DNA of 64,000 nucleotides from Sphingomonas koreensis (GTDB taxonomy: Bacteria > Pseudomonadota > Alphaproteobacteria > Sphingomonadales > Sphingomonadaceae), in contig RCZF01000007.1 of NCBI GenBank assembly GCA_006438735.1, forward strand, positions 66,675 through 130,674, written 5' to 3'. Positions 32,868-41,429 of the stretch are shown one piece after another. Position numbers and translations under genes: made by a program. How positions within the stretch are numbered: the first letter of the stretch is position 1; every line of letters starts with the position of its first letter. A model generated the notes under the pieces. It was not told where the DNA came from. It did not search any database and saw only the letters and a list, made by a program, of their open reading frames with translations.

Positions 32868-33508
32868 TCACCGGCGCAAGCTGATCGTCACCGGCGCGCC
32901 CGAATAGGTCACACCCCGTCGCTCCGCATCACGCTCGCCATCGTGAAGAATGACGTTGAACCGCAAACTGCCCGACATGTCGGGGTGTGACCCTTCAAAG
33001 TCGGGTTCGCGGAATTGGCCGAGCCCGTACAGCGCGTTGCCGGATCGACCGCGAACGACTGGACGCGAGCAATCGGAACGCCGGCGATGGGCGCGGCGGC
33101 ACTCGTCTCGGCAATGCGCACGCCCTGTTGCGGGTGCGCGAAGGATAGCTGCCCGGTGCGCCGATCCGCTTCGACGACGATGCCCGGCCCGATCAAGCGC
33201 GTCACCGCTGCATCGGTAGCGGTCTCGCTGGCGGGGCGAGTGGCGGGGACGAACGGTCCGAATGGCGGCGCCGGTTCGCCGATCGGATAACTCACCACGC
33301 TGGCGACGCCGGATGTTGCGATACACACGAACACCCGCCGCGCCTCGAAGGTGATCAGCAGACCGCCCGACATCGCTTCGATCGAGCGCAACGCACCCGT
33401 TTGGTCACCCGATGCCAGCGCGCCGGCCGGGTTGGCGATCGCCCCCGCCGTCGCCGCGATGCCGCTGCTCAGTACGGCGCGTCGCGACAATCCAGGCTGT
33501 TGTTCCAT
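32868..33508 (-). pseudogene. GH31 alpha-xylosidase/alpha-glucosidase remnant
   Basis: An ATG at 33508 opens a Tat signal (LSRRAVLSSGIAATAGA) followed by an N-terminal GH31-like beta-sandwich domain. The frame then breaks at about 33056: one frame reads SFAVDPAT, and the next frame continues with ALYGLGQFREPD, the GH31 YGLGQ motif. Soon after, the text jumps to a C-terminal-like end (LRFNVILHDGERDAERRGVTYSGAPVTI). A frameshift plus loss of the whole catalytic barrel are therefore inferred. It is convergent with GH26 and divergent from the paoABC operon. Confidence 0.65.
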
Positions 33509-33733
33509 AATGTCGTCCGCCAACGGCGTCGGCCTCCGGTGCATAGTGTTGGGATCGTACTCTTGCTTAGGCTGGGCCGCCCAAGATCGGCTTCGGCGCG
33601 AACCAACCGGGCAGCTCCATGGTAGCTCGGTATCGGGCGAATGCACTCGATAATGCGATCCGCAGCATGGCACAAAATAGCGGAACCGATCGTTTCCCCG
33701 CCGATGCCGATAGGGCGATAGAGGGAGGGCGTG

Positions 33734-34240
33734 ATGGCGATCATCGTGAATGGGACGTCGGCGGCGGCGCCAACCGACCCCAGGGTGTCGCTGTTGGACT
33801 TCTTGCGCGAGCGCCTGCATCTGTCGGGCACCAAGAAGGGCTGCAATCAGGGTGCGTGCGGCGCCTGCACGGTGCTGGTCGATGGCGAGCGCATCTTGTC
33901 TTGCCTGGCGCTCGCGGTGCAGGTCGATGGTCGCGAGATCACCACAATTGAGGGGCTGGCTGACGAGGGCGGCCTCCATCCGTTGCAACAGGCGTTCATC
34001 GAGCATGACGGCTTTCAATGCGGCTATTGCACGCCAGGGCAGATCTGTTCGGCGATCGGCATGGCGGCGGAGGCCAGGCGCGGCGTGCCGAGCCATGTGA
34101 CCGCGGACCTGTCGGCAGACGTCGTGCTGACGCGTGAGGAAGTGCAGGAGCGGATGAGCGGCAATTTGTGCCGGTGCGGGGCTTATAACGGCATCATCGA
34201 GGCGATTCAGGAAACCGTCGCCAGCGAGGTGCCGGCATGA
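33734..34240 (+). CDS. paoA: Aldehyde oxidoreductase [2Fe-2S] subunit (PaoA/YagT-like)
   Basis: The 168-residue iron-sulfur subunit of a xanthine-oxidase-family molybdoenzyme has two [2Fe-2S] sites: plant-type C37-N-Q-G-A-C42-G-A-C45 with C57, and C96-G-Y-C99 with C146-R-C148 in the helical domain. Unlike Escherichia coli PaoA it has no Tat signal, so the enzyme should be cytoplasmic. A GGGAGGG site precedes it; a GTG one codon upstream is possible. Stop and next start overlap (ATGA). Confidence 0.9.
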   Translation: MAIIVNGTSAAAPTDPRVSLLDFLRERLHLSGTKKGCNQGACGACTVLVDGERILSCLALAVQVDGREITTIEGLADEGGLHPLQQAFIEHDGFQCGYCTPGQICSAIGMAAEARRGVPSHVTADLSADVVLTREEVQERMSGNLCRCGAYNGIIEAIQETVASEVPA

Positions 34241-35220
34241 CCCCGTTCAGTTATGCGCGCGCCGGCGATGCGGCGGAGGCGCTGCGGCTGGGCGACGGCG
34301 ACGCGGCGGCCTATCTTGGCGGCGGCACCAATCTCGTCGATCTGATGCGCGAGACGATCGCGGCCCCCCAGGCGTTGGTCGATGTCACCGGGCTTTCCGA
34401 CAGTATCGAGGAAACCGATGACGGCGGCTTGCTGATCGGCGCGGCGACGCGCAACACCGCGCTCGCTGAGCACCGCGTGGTGCGGACGCGATATCCGATG
34501 CTGTCGCGCGCAATCCTGGCGGGCGCGTCGGCGCAGATCAGGAACATGGCGACGGTGGGCGGTAATCTGCTCCAGCGTACCCGGTGCGCCTATTTCTACG
34601 ATACCGACGGATCGCGCTGCAACAAGCGCGCGCCGGGCGCGGGCTGCGATGCGATCGATGGGTTCAATCGCTACCACGCGATCCTCGGCGCGTCGGCAGC
34701 CTGCGTCGCGACGCATCCATCGGATATGTGCGTCGCGCTCGCCGCGCTTGACGCGACCGTCCATCTGGAAGGCCGAGGCGGTGCTCGAACGCTGCCGTTC
34801 ACCGAGCTGCATCGCCTGCCCGGCGATCACCCCGAGATCGACACCGTGCTCGAACCGGGCGAACTCATCACCGCGATCGAATTGCCGTCCGCGTTTGCGG
34901 CGCGTTCGACCTACCGCAAGGTTCGCGATCGTTCGAGCTATGCGTTCGCGCTGATCTCGGTCGGCGCTGCACTGAATCTAGAAGGCGGTCGCATCGAGGA
35001 CGTGCGGATCGCGTTTGGTGGCGTTGCCCACAAGCCATGGCGCGCGCTCAAGGCGGAAGCCGCGTTGCGCGACGCAGTGCCCACCGAAGCGGCGTTTCGC
35101 GACGCCGCCATTGCCGAGTTCGCCGACGCCCGGCCGCTCGGCGACAACGGATTCAAGGTAGATCTCGCCACCCGCACTCTGATCGCCGTCCTCGGCGAGC
35201 TTGCCGGAGCACCAGCATGA
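34237..35220 (+). CDS. paoB: Aldehyde oxidoreductase FAD-binding subunit (PaoB/YagS-like)
   Basis: The 327-residue FAD subunit has the flavin motif AYLGGGTNLVDLM (about 25-37) and TVGGNLLQRTRC. Four cysteines (117, 128, 137 and 156) in CAYFYDTDGSRCNKRAPGAGC..C match the extra [4Fe-4S] cluster known from PaoB and missing in ordinary xanthine dehydrogenases. It lies between paoA and paoC with 4-nt overlaps on both sides. Role: passes electrons from the molybdenum site via Fe-S to FAD and the acceptor. Confidence 0.9.
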   Translation: MTPFSYARAGDAAEALRLGDGDAAAYLGGGTNLVDLMRETIAAPQALVDVTGLSDSIEETDDGGLLIGAATRNTALAEHRVVRTRYPMLSRAILAGASAQIRNMATVGGNLLQRTRCAYFYDTDGSRCNKRAPGAGCDAIDGFNRYHAILGASAACVATHPSDMCVALAALDATVHLEGRGGARTLPFTELHRLPGDHPEIDTVLEPGELITAIELPSAFAARSTYRKVRDRSSYAFALISVGAALNLEGGRIEDVRIAFGGVAHKPWRALKAEAALRDAVPTEAAFRDAAIAEFADARPLGDNGFKVDLATRTLIAVLGELAGAPA

Positions 35221-37550
35221 ACATCGTCGAAGATGCCAAGGCCGCGGCGCAAGCGGCTACCCAAGCGGTGATGAGCAAATTGGTGCCGCTCGCGCCCGAT
35301 AGCTGGATCCCGGGCGGTGTCCCCGATCCGTTGATCGCGCACAAGCACGGGACGATCGGCACGCCGGTCTCCCGCCTAGACGGGCCGCTCAAGGTGCAGG
35401 GCGCCGCGCGTTTCGCTGCGGAGGTCGCGCTTGACGAGATGGTATATGCAGCACTCGTCTATGCGACGATTCCGCGCGGGCGGATCGCCAGCTTTGACAC
35501 CCGTGCCGCCGAGGCCGCGCCTGGCGTGGTGCTTGTGATGACCTATCAGAACGCGCCGCGAATGAACCGTCCCGGCGTGTTCGGCTCGTCGCCGACCGCC
35601 GTCGGCCCTAGCGATCTGCCGATCTTCCAGGATGACCGCATCCATTGGAACGGCCAGCCGATCGCCGCGGTGCTAGCCGAAACGCAGGAACAAGCCGATC
35701 ACGCCAAGTCGCTGATCCGCGTGACCTATGAGGCCGAGCCGTCGATCACCTCTTTCGCCGAGGCCAAGGCGGAAGGGCCGCAGCCGGGGCTGTTCATGGG
35801 CCAGCCGTTGCTCAACGAGATCGGCGACGCCGAGGCCGAGCTGGCGACCGCAGAACGGCGCGTCGATCACCTCTATCGCACGCCGCGTCACAACCACAAT
35901 CCGATCGAGCCGCACGGCGCGACGATCGCCTGGGTCGATGGCGAGCTCGTCATCCATGACATGAGCCAGATGGTCACCGCCACTGCGGCGACGATCGCCG
36001 ACGTGTTCGATCTCAAGCCCGAACAGGTGCGGATCACCTCGCCCTATGTCGGCGGCGGGTTCGGCTGCAAGGGGCTGTGGGATCACCAGATCATCGGTGC
36101 CGCCGCGGCCAAGCTGGTGCAGCGTCCGGTGCGCATCAACCTGTCGCGCGAGGGCGTCTACCGCGTCGTCGGCGGGCGCACGCTGACCGAACAGCGCGTC
36201 GCGATCGGTGCCACGGCCGACGGTCATTTCAACGCGATGATCCACACCGGAACGACGGCGATGACGCCGCACAACAACATGCCCGAACCCTTCATCCTGG
36301 CGACGCGCGGTGCCTATGCCGCAAACAGCTTCAAGCTGTCGGTCGAGACGGTGAAGATGAACATGCTCGCCAATACCTTCATGCGCGCGCCCGGTGAATC
36401 GGTCGGCACTTTCGGCCTCGAATCTGCGATCGACGAGATGGCGGTCGAGCTAGGCATGGACCCGATCGAGCTGCGTATCCTCAACGAGCCCGACAAGGAT
36501 CCGATCTCTGGCTTGCCGTTTTCGTCGCGCCACATCGCCGAGGCGTGGCGCGCCGGAGCGGAGCGGTTCGGCTGGAGCGAGCGGAGCGCCGTGCCCGGTG
36601 TCCGGCGTGAGGGTGAGTGGTTGATCGGCATGGGCTGCGCAACCGGGACTTATCCTTATTACCGAATGCCCGGCGCCGCCGCCCGGATCACGCTGACCAA
36701 GGAAGGCAAAGCGATCGTCGAGGTCGCCGCGCACGAGATGGGCATGGGCACATCGACGACCACGGCGATGGTGGCCGCTGAGCGGCTCGGCCTGCCGATG
36801 GACCGCGTCGAGGTGCGCTATGGCGATTCGATCATTCCCGGCGCGATCATGGCCGGCGGCTCGCAGCAGACCGCGGCGATCGGCGGCGCCGTGATTGCCG
36901 CACACAATGCGCTTGTCGCCGACCTGCTCAAGCTCGCCGGCAACGACTCACCGCTCGCCGGGCTGTCGGTCGACGAGGTCGGCAGCGAAGACGGCGCGCT
37001 CGTCAAACTCGACGAACCGGCGCGGCGCGAGAGCTATGCCTCGATCCTCGCTCGCGCTCAGCAAGACAGCGTCACCGCGTCGGAAGAAGCTTCCCAGCCG
37101 CTCGAACTGATGCACTGGTCGATGCACTCGCACAGCGCCGTGTTCTGCGAGGTGCGCGTCAACGCGGTGACTGGCGAAACCCGCATCAGCCGCTTCCTCG
37201 GATCGTTCGATTGCGGCCGCATCCTCAATCCCAAGACCGCGCGCAGCCAGTTCCGCGGCGGCATCATCATGGGCCTCGGCATGGCGATGATGGAGGAAAC
37301 CCAGTTCGACGAACGCAACGGGCGGATCATGAACCCGAGCCTGGCCGAATATCATGTGCCCGTGCATCTCGACGTGCCGGAGATCGACGTGATCTGGACG
37401 GACATTCCCGATCCCCACACCCCGATGGGCGCACACGGTATCGGCGAGATCGGGATCACCGGCGTGGCGGCTGCGGTGGCCAACGCGATTTACAACGCGA
37501 CGGGCAAGCGGGTGCGCGACTTGCCGATCACCCTCGATAAGCTTCTGTGA
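35217..37550 (+). CDS. paoC: Aldehyde oxidoreductase molybdenum-binding subunit (PaoC/YagR-like)
   Basis: The 777-residue large subunit binds the molybdenum cofactor. It shows SPYVGGGFGCKGLWDHQ, NTFMRAPGESVGTFGLESAIDEMA and the base-catalyst motif GAHGIGEIGITG with Glu744 near the C-terminus. PaoC proteins oxidise aromatic and other aldehydes to acids. No XdhC/PaoD-type maturation factor is in the window, so it must be elsewhere. The ATG at 35217 overlaps the paoB stop; the longer open frame upstream is paoB shadow. Confidence 0.92.
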   Translation: MNIVEDAKAAAQAATQAVMSKLVPLAPDSWIPGGVPDPLIAHKHGTIGTPVSRLDGPLKVQGAARFAAEVALDEMVYAALVYATIPRGRIASFDTRAAEAAPGVVLVMTYQNAPRMNRPGVFGSSPTAVGPSDLPIFQDDRIHWNGQPIAAVLAETQEQADHAKSLIRVTYEAEPSITSFAEAKAEGPQPGLFMGQPLLNEIGDAEAELATAERRVDHLYRTPRHNHNPIEPHGATIAWVDGELVIHDMSQMVTATAATIADVFDLKPEQVRITSPYVGGGFGCKGLWDHQIIGAAAAKLVQRPVRINLSREGVYRVVGGRTLTEQRVAIGATADGHFNAMIHTGTTAMTPHNNMPEPFILATRGAYAANSFKLSVETVKMNMLANTFMRAPGESVGTFGLESAIDEMAVELGMDPIELRILNEPDKDPISGLPFSSRHIAEAWRAGAERFGWSERSAVPGVRREGEWLIGMGCATGTYPYYRMPGAAARITLTKEGKAIVEVAAHEMGMGTSTTTAMVAAERLGLPMDRVEVRYGDSIIPGAIMAGGSQQTAAIGGAVIAAHNALVADLLKLAGNDSPLAGLSVDEVGSEDGALVKLDEPARRESYASILARAQQDSVTASEEASQPLELMHWSMHSHSAVFCEVRVNAVTGETRISRFLGSFDCGRILNPKTARSQFRGGIIMGLGMAMMEETQFDERNGRIMNPSLAEYHVPVHLDVPEIDVIWTDIPDPHTPMGAHGIGEIGITGVAAAVANAIYNATGKRVRDLPITLDKLL

Positions 37551-37637
37551 CGGCACTTTCTAACGGCCGGTTCAGGTTGCTGGCGGTCATGCACATACTC
37601 ACCGGTCTGCCCCGAAGACGGTGAACGGGAGGAGGCC

Positions 37638-38156
37638 CTAAGAAGCTGACGGAGATGCCTGCCGGCAAGGCAGTTTCCGGTCGCAACCACTGGCTATTTC
37701 TCCCTCATTTCGGGCCGCGCTATCTTCCGACAGCGGCAATTGCCTCTTCGACGACGTCGTGGGACTGCCGATCGATCGACCACTGCGTGCGCGTCGAATG
37801 GCGGTCCCATGAAAAAGCTCGGGCGCGAGGCCAGTCACCTCGACATGGACCGAGTGGCCCCAGTCCGGTGCCGCCCGCGCGACGCCGCTGCGGATCGGCG
37901 CGAACCGCTCGGTCGCGGAAATTTCCCAACGCACCTCGGTCGCAACGGGCGGCATGCCGCCGTCGGGATCGAGCGGCGTCGGCGCCAGCCGCGTCCACAA
38001 CACCATGCCGTCGGGCAATGGCTCGCCCGAGGATACGCCGAGCGAGAACAGCGATCGGCCCCCGGTCGCGGCGCGCAGCGCGGTGCTCCCGATCAGGCTG
38101 GCGCCGCCGGCGATCACGCCTGCGTGCAGCACCGTGCGTCGGGTCAATCGCGTCAT
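37638..38156 (-). pseudogene. Truncated PhoD-type alkaline phosphatase
   Basis: The first about 115 residues match the PhoD N-terminus: a Tat signal (LTRRTVLHAGVIAGGASLIG), FSLGVSSGEPLPDGMVLWTRLAP, a DPDGGMPPV segment and HSVHVEVTGL. Similarity then stops in ELFHGTAIRRARSG and the rest is low-complexity sequence. The metallophosphatase domain is missing, so this is an N-terminal stub. It starts 2 nt after the glycerate kinase stop, suggesting a former two-gene operon, and abuts the paoABC end. Confidence 0.7.
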
Positions 38157-38158
38157 CG

Positions 38159-39463
38159 TCAGTCTCCCGCCTCGATCAGGATCGCCCGCAAGTCATTGAC
38201 ATTGGTTCGTGTCGGTCCGGTGACGACGAGATCACCCAGCGCGGCAAAGAAGTCATAGGCGGTGTTGCTCGCCAGCGCGGCGCGCGCGTCGAGCCCGAGC
38301 GCCGCCGCGCGGCCCAGCGTGTCGGGCCCGATCATGCCCCCGGCATTGTCTTCGGTGCCGTCGATCCCGTCGGTGTCGCACGCGATCGCATGGATGCGCG
38401 GCGCGCCGTTGAGCGCGATCGCCAGCCCGAGCAGATATTCGAGATTGCGCCCGCCGCGCCCCTGCGGATTGGTCACCCGCACCGTCGTTTCCCCGCCCGA
38501 CAGGATCACACGCGCCAGCCCGTCCGCCGCCAGTCGCCGCGCCAGCGCGGCATGGCCGGCGCCGAGATGCCGCGCCTCGGCCTGGAGATGATCGCCCAGG
38601 TCGGTGACCTTATACCCCTGGCTCTGCGCCAGCCGCCCCGCCGCGGCCAGCGCGTCGCGCGCCACCGCGATCACCCGCACATCTCCGCCCGCGAGGCCCA
38701 GCGCGTCGGAAGGCGGCGTCTCGTTCTCCGCGCGGTCGAGCGCGGCGCGCACGCTTGCCGGCGGCTCGATGCCATACCGTGCGATGATTTCGCGCGCCAT
38801 GTCGAGCGTCGTGCGATCGGCGACGGTCGGCCCGCTGGCGACGAACGACGGATCGTCGCCCGGCACGTCGGAGATGATCAGCGTGGTGACATGCGCCGGC
38901 GCCGCGGCCACCGCCAGCCGTCCGCCCTTCACCGCGGAGAGGTGTTTGCGCACACTGTTGATCTCGGCGATCGTCGCGCCCGAGCGCAGGAGCAATTGTG
39001 TCGTCGTCTGCTTGTCGGCAAGCGTGACGCCGCGGACCGGCAGCGTCAACAGTGCCGATCCCCCGCCCGAGATCAGCGCAAACAGCCGGTCGCGCACGCC
39101 GAGCGACGCGACCAGCGCGAGCGCCCGTTCGGCGGCGACGAGGCTCTGATCATCGGGCACCGGATGGCCCGCCTCGATCACCGCGATGCCCGGCGGAAGC
39201 ACGTGCGGCGGGCCGGCATGACCGCGACGGGTGATCACCAATCCTTCGACCGCGCCATCGAGCTTGCGCGCGGCGATCGACGCCATCGCCGCCGCCGCCT
39301 TGCCGACCGCGAGAATGACGTTGCGGCCTTGGCCCGGCGCGATCTCGGGCGCGACACGTAGACATCGCTCCGCCGAAACCGCGCTGACGGCTTCGTCGAA
39401 AAGCGCGCGCAACAGCGTCGCGGCAGGGTGCGGCGTTATGTGCGGCAGCCTGCCCATCGTCAT
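38159..39463 (-). CDS. Glycerate 2-kinase (GK/MOFRL family)
   Basis: The 434-residue kinase of the type II glycerate kinase family (TtuD/GckA-like) shows VILAVGKAAAAMA, LFALISGGGSALLTLP (phosphate loop), INSVRKHLSAVKGGRLA and the MOFRL-type C-terminus LSGGETTVRVTNPQGRGGRNLEYLLGLA with ACDTDGIDGTEDNAGG. It would phosphorylate D-glycerate to 2-phosphoglycerate. Downstream is the PhoD remnant. A perfect 17-bp palindrome lies about 113 nt upstream. Confidence 0.92.
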   Translation of the reverse strand: MTMGRLPHITPHPAATLLRALFDEAVSAVSAERCLRVAPEIAPGQGRNVILAVGKAAAAMASIAARKLDGAVEGLVITRRGHAGPPHVLPPGIAVIEAGHPVPDDQSLVAAERALALVASLGVRDRLFALISGGGSALLTLPVRGVTLADKQTTTQLLLRSGATIAEINSVRKHLSAVKGGRLAVAAAPAHVTTLIISDVPGDDPSFVASGPTVADRTTLDMAREIIARYGIEPPASVRAALDRAENETPPSDALGLAGGDVRVIAVARDALAAAGRLAQSQGYKVTDLGDHLQAEARHLGAGHAALARRLAADGLARVILSGGETTVRVTNPQGRGGRNLEYLLGLAIALNGAPRIHAIACDTDGIDGTEDNAGGMIGPDTLGRAAALGLDARAALASNTAYDFFAALGDLVVTGPTRTNVNDLRAILIEAGD

Positions 39464-39866
39464 CGGCGCCCCGGCGGATCACAAGAGTAGATTGGCGCGC
39501 GCGGCATCGATGCTCCGATTGCAAGATCGACGATTTCCATGACGGCGATCGAAACACTTTGTAAGATAACGGCCGCGCAACACAGTGTTGCGAATTTTTT
39601 CGCCCCTAATTCATCAATCGGTCAAATAAGCAGCCGTTCACGGACGCAAGCCTAGCGCGGAGATGACCGGTCAGAAGCGTTTATTGAATAGCCGCTGTCC
39701 CGACGCATCATCCTGTGATCGGCAGCAGCCAAATATCCGTGCTAATGGGCGGCGGATTTGTTGATCGGCTCAAGCCGTAGAGCTGCGAGGAACCGGATGC
39801 GGCATTTAGGCGGAGCTGTTCGCTTTTCGATAGCGAACGTGTCTACCGCCGGCCCGAACAGACCGT
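39464..39866. other. Gene-free control region between glycerate kinase and the TIM-barrel gene
   Basis: These 403 nt contain no credible gene. They hold the palindrome at 39576-39592 and a hairpin GTTCGCT-TTTCGAT-AGCGAAC (about 39818-39838), which lies just beyond the 3' end of the TIM-barrel gene and may help end that minus-strand operon. Confidence 0.5.
39576..39592. promoter_or_regulatory. Perfect palindrome followed by a T-run, upstream of glycerate kinase
   Basis: CGCAACAC-A-GTGTTGCG (39576-39592) is an 8-bp perfect inverted repeat with one central base, followed on the plus strand by AATTTTTT. It could be an operator for the glycerate kinase gene or a plus-strand terminator. No plus-strand gene ends nearby, which favours an operator. 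Confidence 0.4.
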
Positions 39867-41429
39867 CTATCCGGCCGGAATGTTGCGGCGCAGTGTCAAG
39901 GAGCCATCATCGTTGAGTGTCTGGCGGCACGCCCACCGCAGGGGATGGCGCACGCCCTTCACGATCAGCTCTGCACTCAGTCGCAAGCCGGCCCAGTCAC
40001 GGGCGTCAGGCCATGTCAGCATCACTTGCCTGATGCCGGTCGGCCTGGGGTAGCCCGCATCAACGCAGCCGCTTGCGACCACCGCGCCATGCGCGTCGCT
40101 CAGCGTCAGGCGCACGACCCCCGGCGGGGCGGCGACGCCGTCATTGGCGAGGCCGATCACCACGCCGCGTTCGCCGTCGCGCTCGAACGGCCAGACGAAC
40201 GCCGGGTAGACCCGGTAGCCTATGCGACGTGCGATATGGTCGATCGGGTCGGGATATTTGTCGTAATAGCTCAGGACATTGGCGGCGGCGATGTGATGCC
40301 AGTTCCAGATCGACCAGTAATTGGCGCCGACCGCGAGGACATGGGCGATGGTCTGTTCGGTCGCGGTCACGCCGTCCTCGATGCCGAGCTGATCGGGCGC
40401 GCCGGTGGTCATGCCGACTTCGCTGATCGCCGCGGTCCAGGCCGGGCGGTTGCTCAGCGCCTCGATCTGCGTTGTTTCGATGAAGATCGTGTCGCTGCGG
40501 ATCCAGTTGTTCGATCTGACCGTGCGGTCGAGCATCGCGGCGTTGCCGACTTGGTTGAAATCGGGCTGCGTGTTGGTGACCAGCGGGGTCTTTGTCCAGC
40601 AGCGCAATTGCGTCTCGAGCATGCCGAGCATGGTTTGCTGGGCCACGGCGTTGCTGGGGAAGATGTTGCCTTCGAACGGCCAGGTGTGACCCTCGCCCCA
40701 GAAGCCGTACATCATCGTGTCCATATATTCGATGTCGGCGCCGCCGTCGTAGCGATCGGCGAGCAGCGCATTGAGCTCCGCGAAGGCGGCCTGATAGGCG
40801 GGGTGGTCGTAGCGCGGCATCGCGTGCTTCTTGCGATAGCGGACCTGCGAAGCGTCGCCGGGCCAGCTGCCCTTGAGCGGCACGCAAGGCACTTTTTCCA
40901 TCAGGAACGCGGGCATGCCGGGATCGGGGAAGTCGGGATTTTCCAGCATGATGCGGAAGCCGACGCGCTTGTCATAGTGCTGCGCGATATCGAAGGTGAG
41001 GCGCCACCAATCGGGCAGGTCGAGGCTGCCGGGGCGGCTCTGCACCTCGCGCCAATTGGGTCGGAGATAGACTTTCTGCACAAACGGCAGCTTGATGAGG
41101 TCTTCGATCGAACGTTCGAGCGACTGGCCGGGCAGCCGCGGCGGGCCGATGTCGCCCGAGATATAGACCGTCAGGCCCATGCCGTAATTGGGCACGATAT
41201 CGCGCGAGGGGGAGGTGGCCATGACGACTTCACCGCCCGGCGCGTTGGCGTCGGCGCCGTAATTGGTGAAGGGGCCTTGGTAGAGCCGATCGGGCACCGG
41301 CGGGCCGCCGCCCCAATCGTAGCCCGACCAATCATGCTCGAGATATTGCGCCCGTGCCGGTGCCACGACGCCGGCGGCCAGCGCGGCGGCGCCGACCCCC
41401 AGCAAGTCGCGGCGCTTGATCTCAGGCAT
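39867..41429 (-). CDS. Tat-exported TIM-barrel protein, putative glycoside hydrolase (DUF4832/GH42-like)
   Basis: The 520-residue protein starts with a twin-arginine signal (KRRDLLGVGAAALAAG). The body resembles GH42/DUF4832-type barrels: LRPNWREVQSRPGSLD, a middle block DGGADIEYMDTMMYGFWGEGHTWPF with candidate acid residues, and a C-terminal beta-sandwich (VVRLTLSDAHGAVVAS). It would act on a glycan in the periplasm, but the catalytic pair is not certain. Start 41429 overlaps the amine oxidase gene by 8 nt. It is the last gene of the operon that starts with the GH36 gene. Confidence 0.7.
   Translation of the reverse strand: MPEIKRRDLLGVGAAALAAGVVAPARAQYLEHDWSGYDWGGGPPVPDRLYQGPFTNYGADANAPGGEVVMATSPSRDIVPNYGMGLTVYISGDIGPPRLPGQSLERSIEDLIKLPFVQKVYLRPNWREVQSRPGSLDLPDWWRLTFDIAQHYDKRVGFRIMLENPDFPDPGMPAFLMEKVPCVPLKGSWPGDASQVRYRKKHAMPRYDHPAYQAAFAELNALLADRYDGGADIEYMDTMMYGFWGEGHTWPFEGNIFPSNAVAQQTMLGMLETQLRCWTKTPLVTNTQPDFNQVGNAAMLDRTVRSNNWIRSDTIFIETTQIEALSNRPAWTAAISEVGMTTGAPDQLGIEDGVTATEQTIAHVLAVGANYWSIWNWHHIAAANVLSYYDKYPDPIDHIARRIGYRVYPAFVWPFERDGERGVVIGLANDGVAAPPGVVRLTLSDAHGAVVASGCVDAGYPRPTGIRQVMLTWPDARDWAGLRLSAELIVKGVRHPLRWACRQTLNDDGSLTLRRNIPAG

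Noticed and set aside
37655..39361. 568-codon plus-strand open frame opposite glycerate kinase and the PhoD remnant
   Set aside because: Antisense shadow of glycerate kinase, whose motifs are clear on the minus strand.
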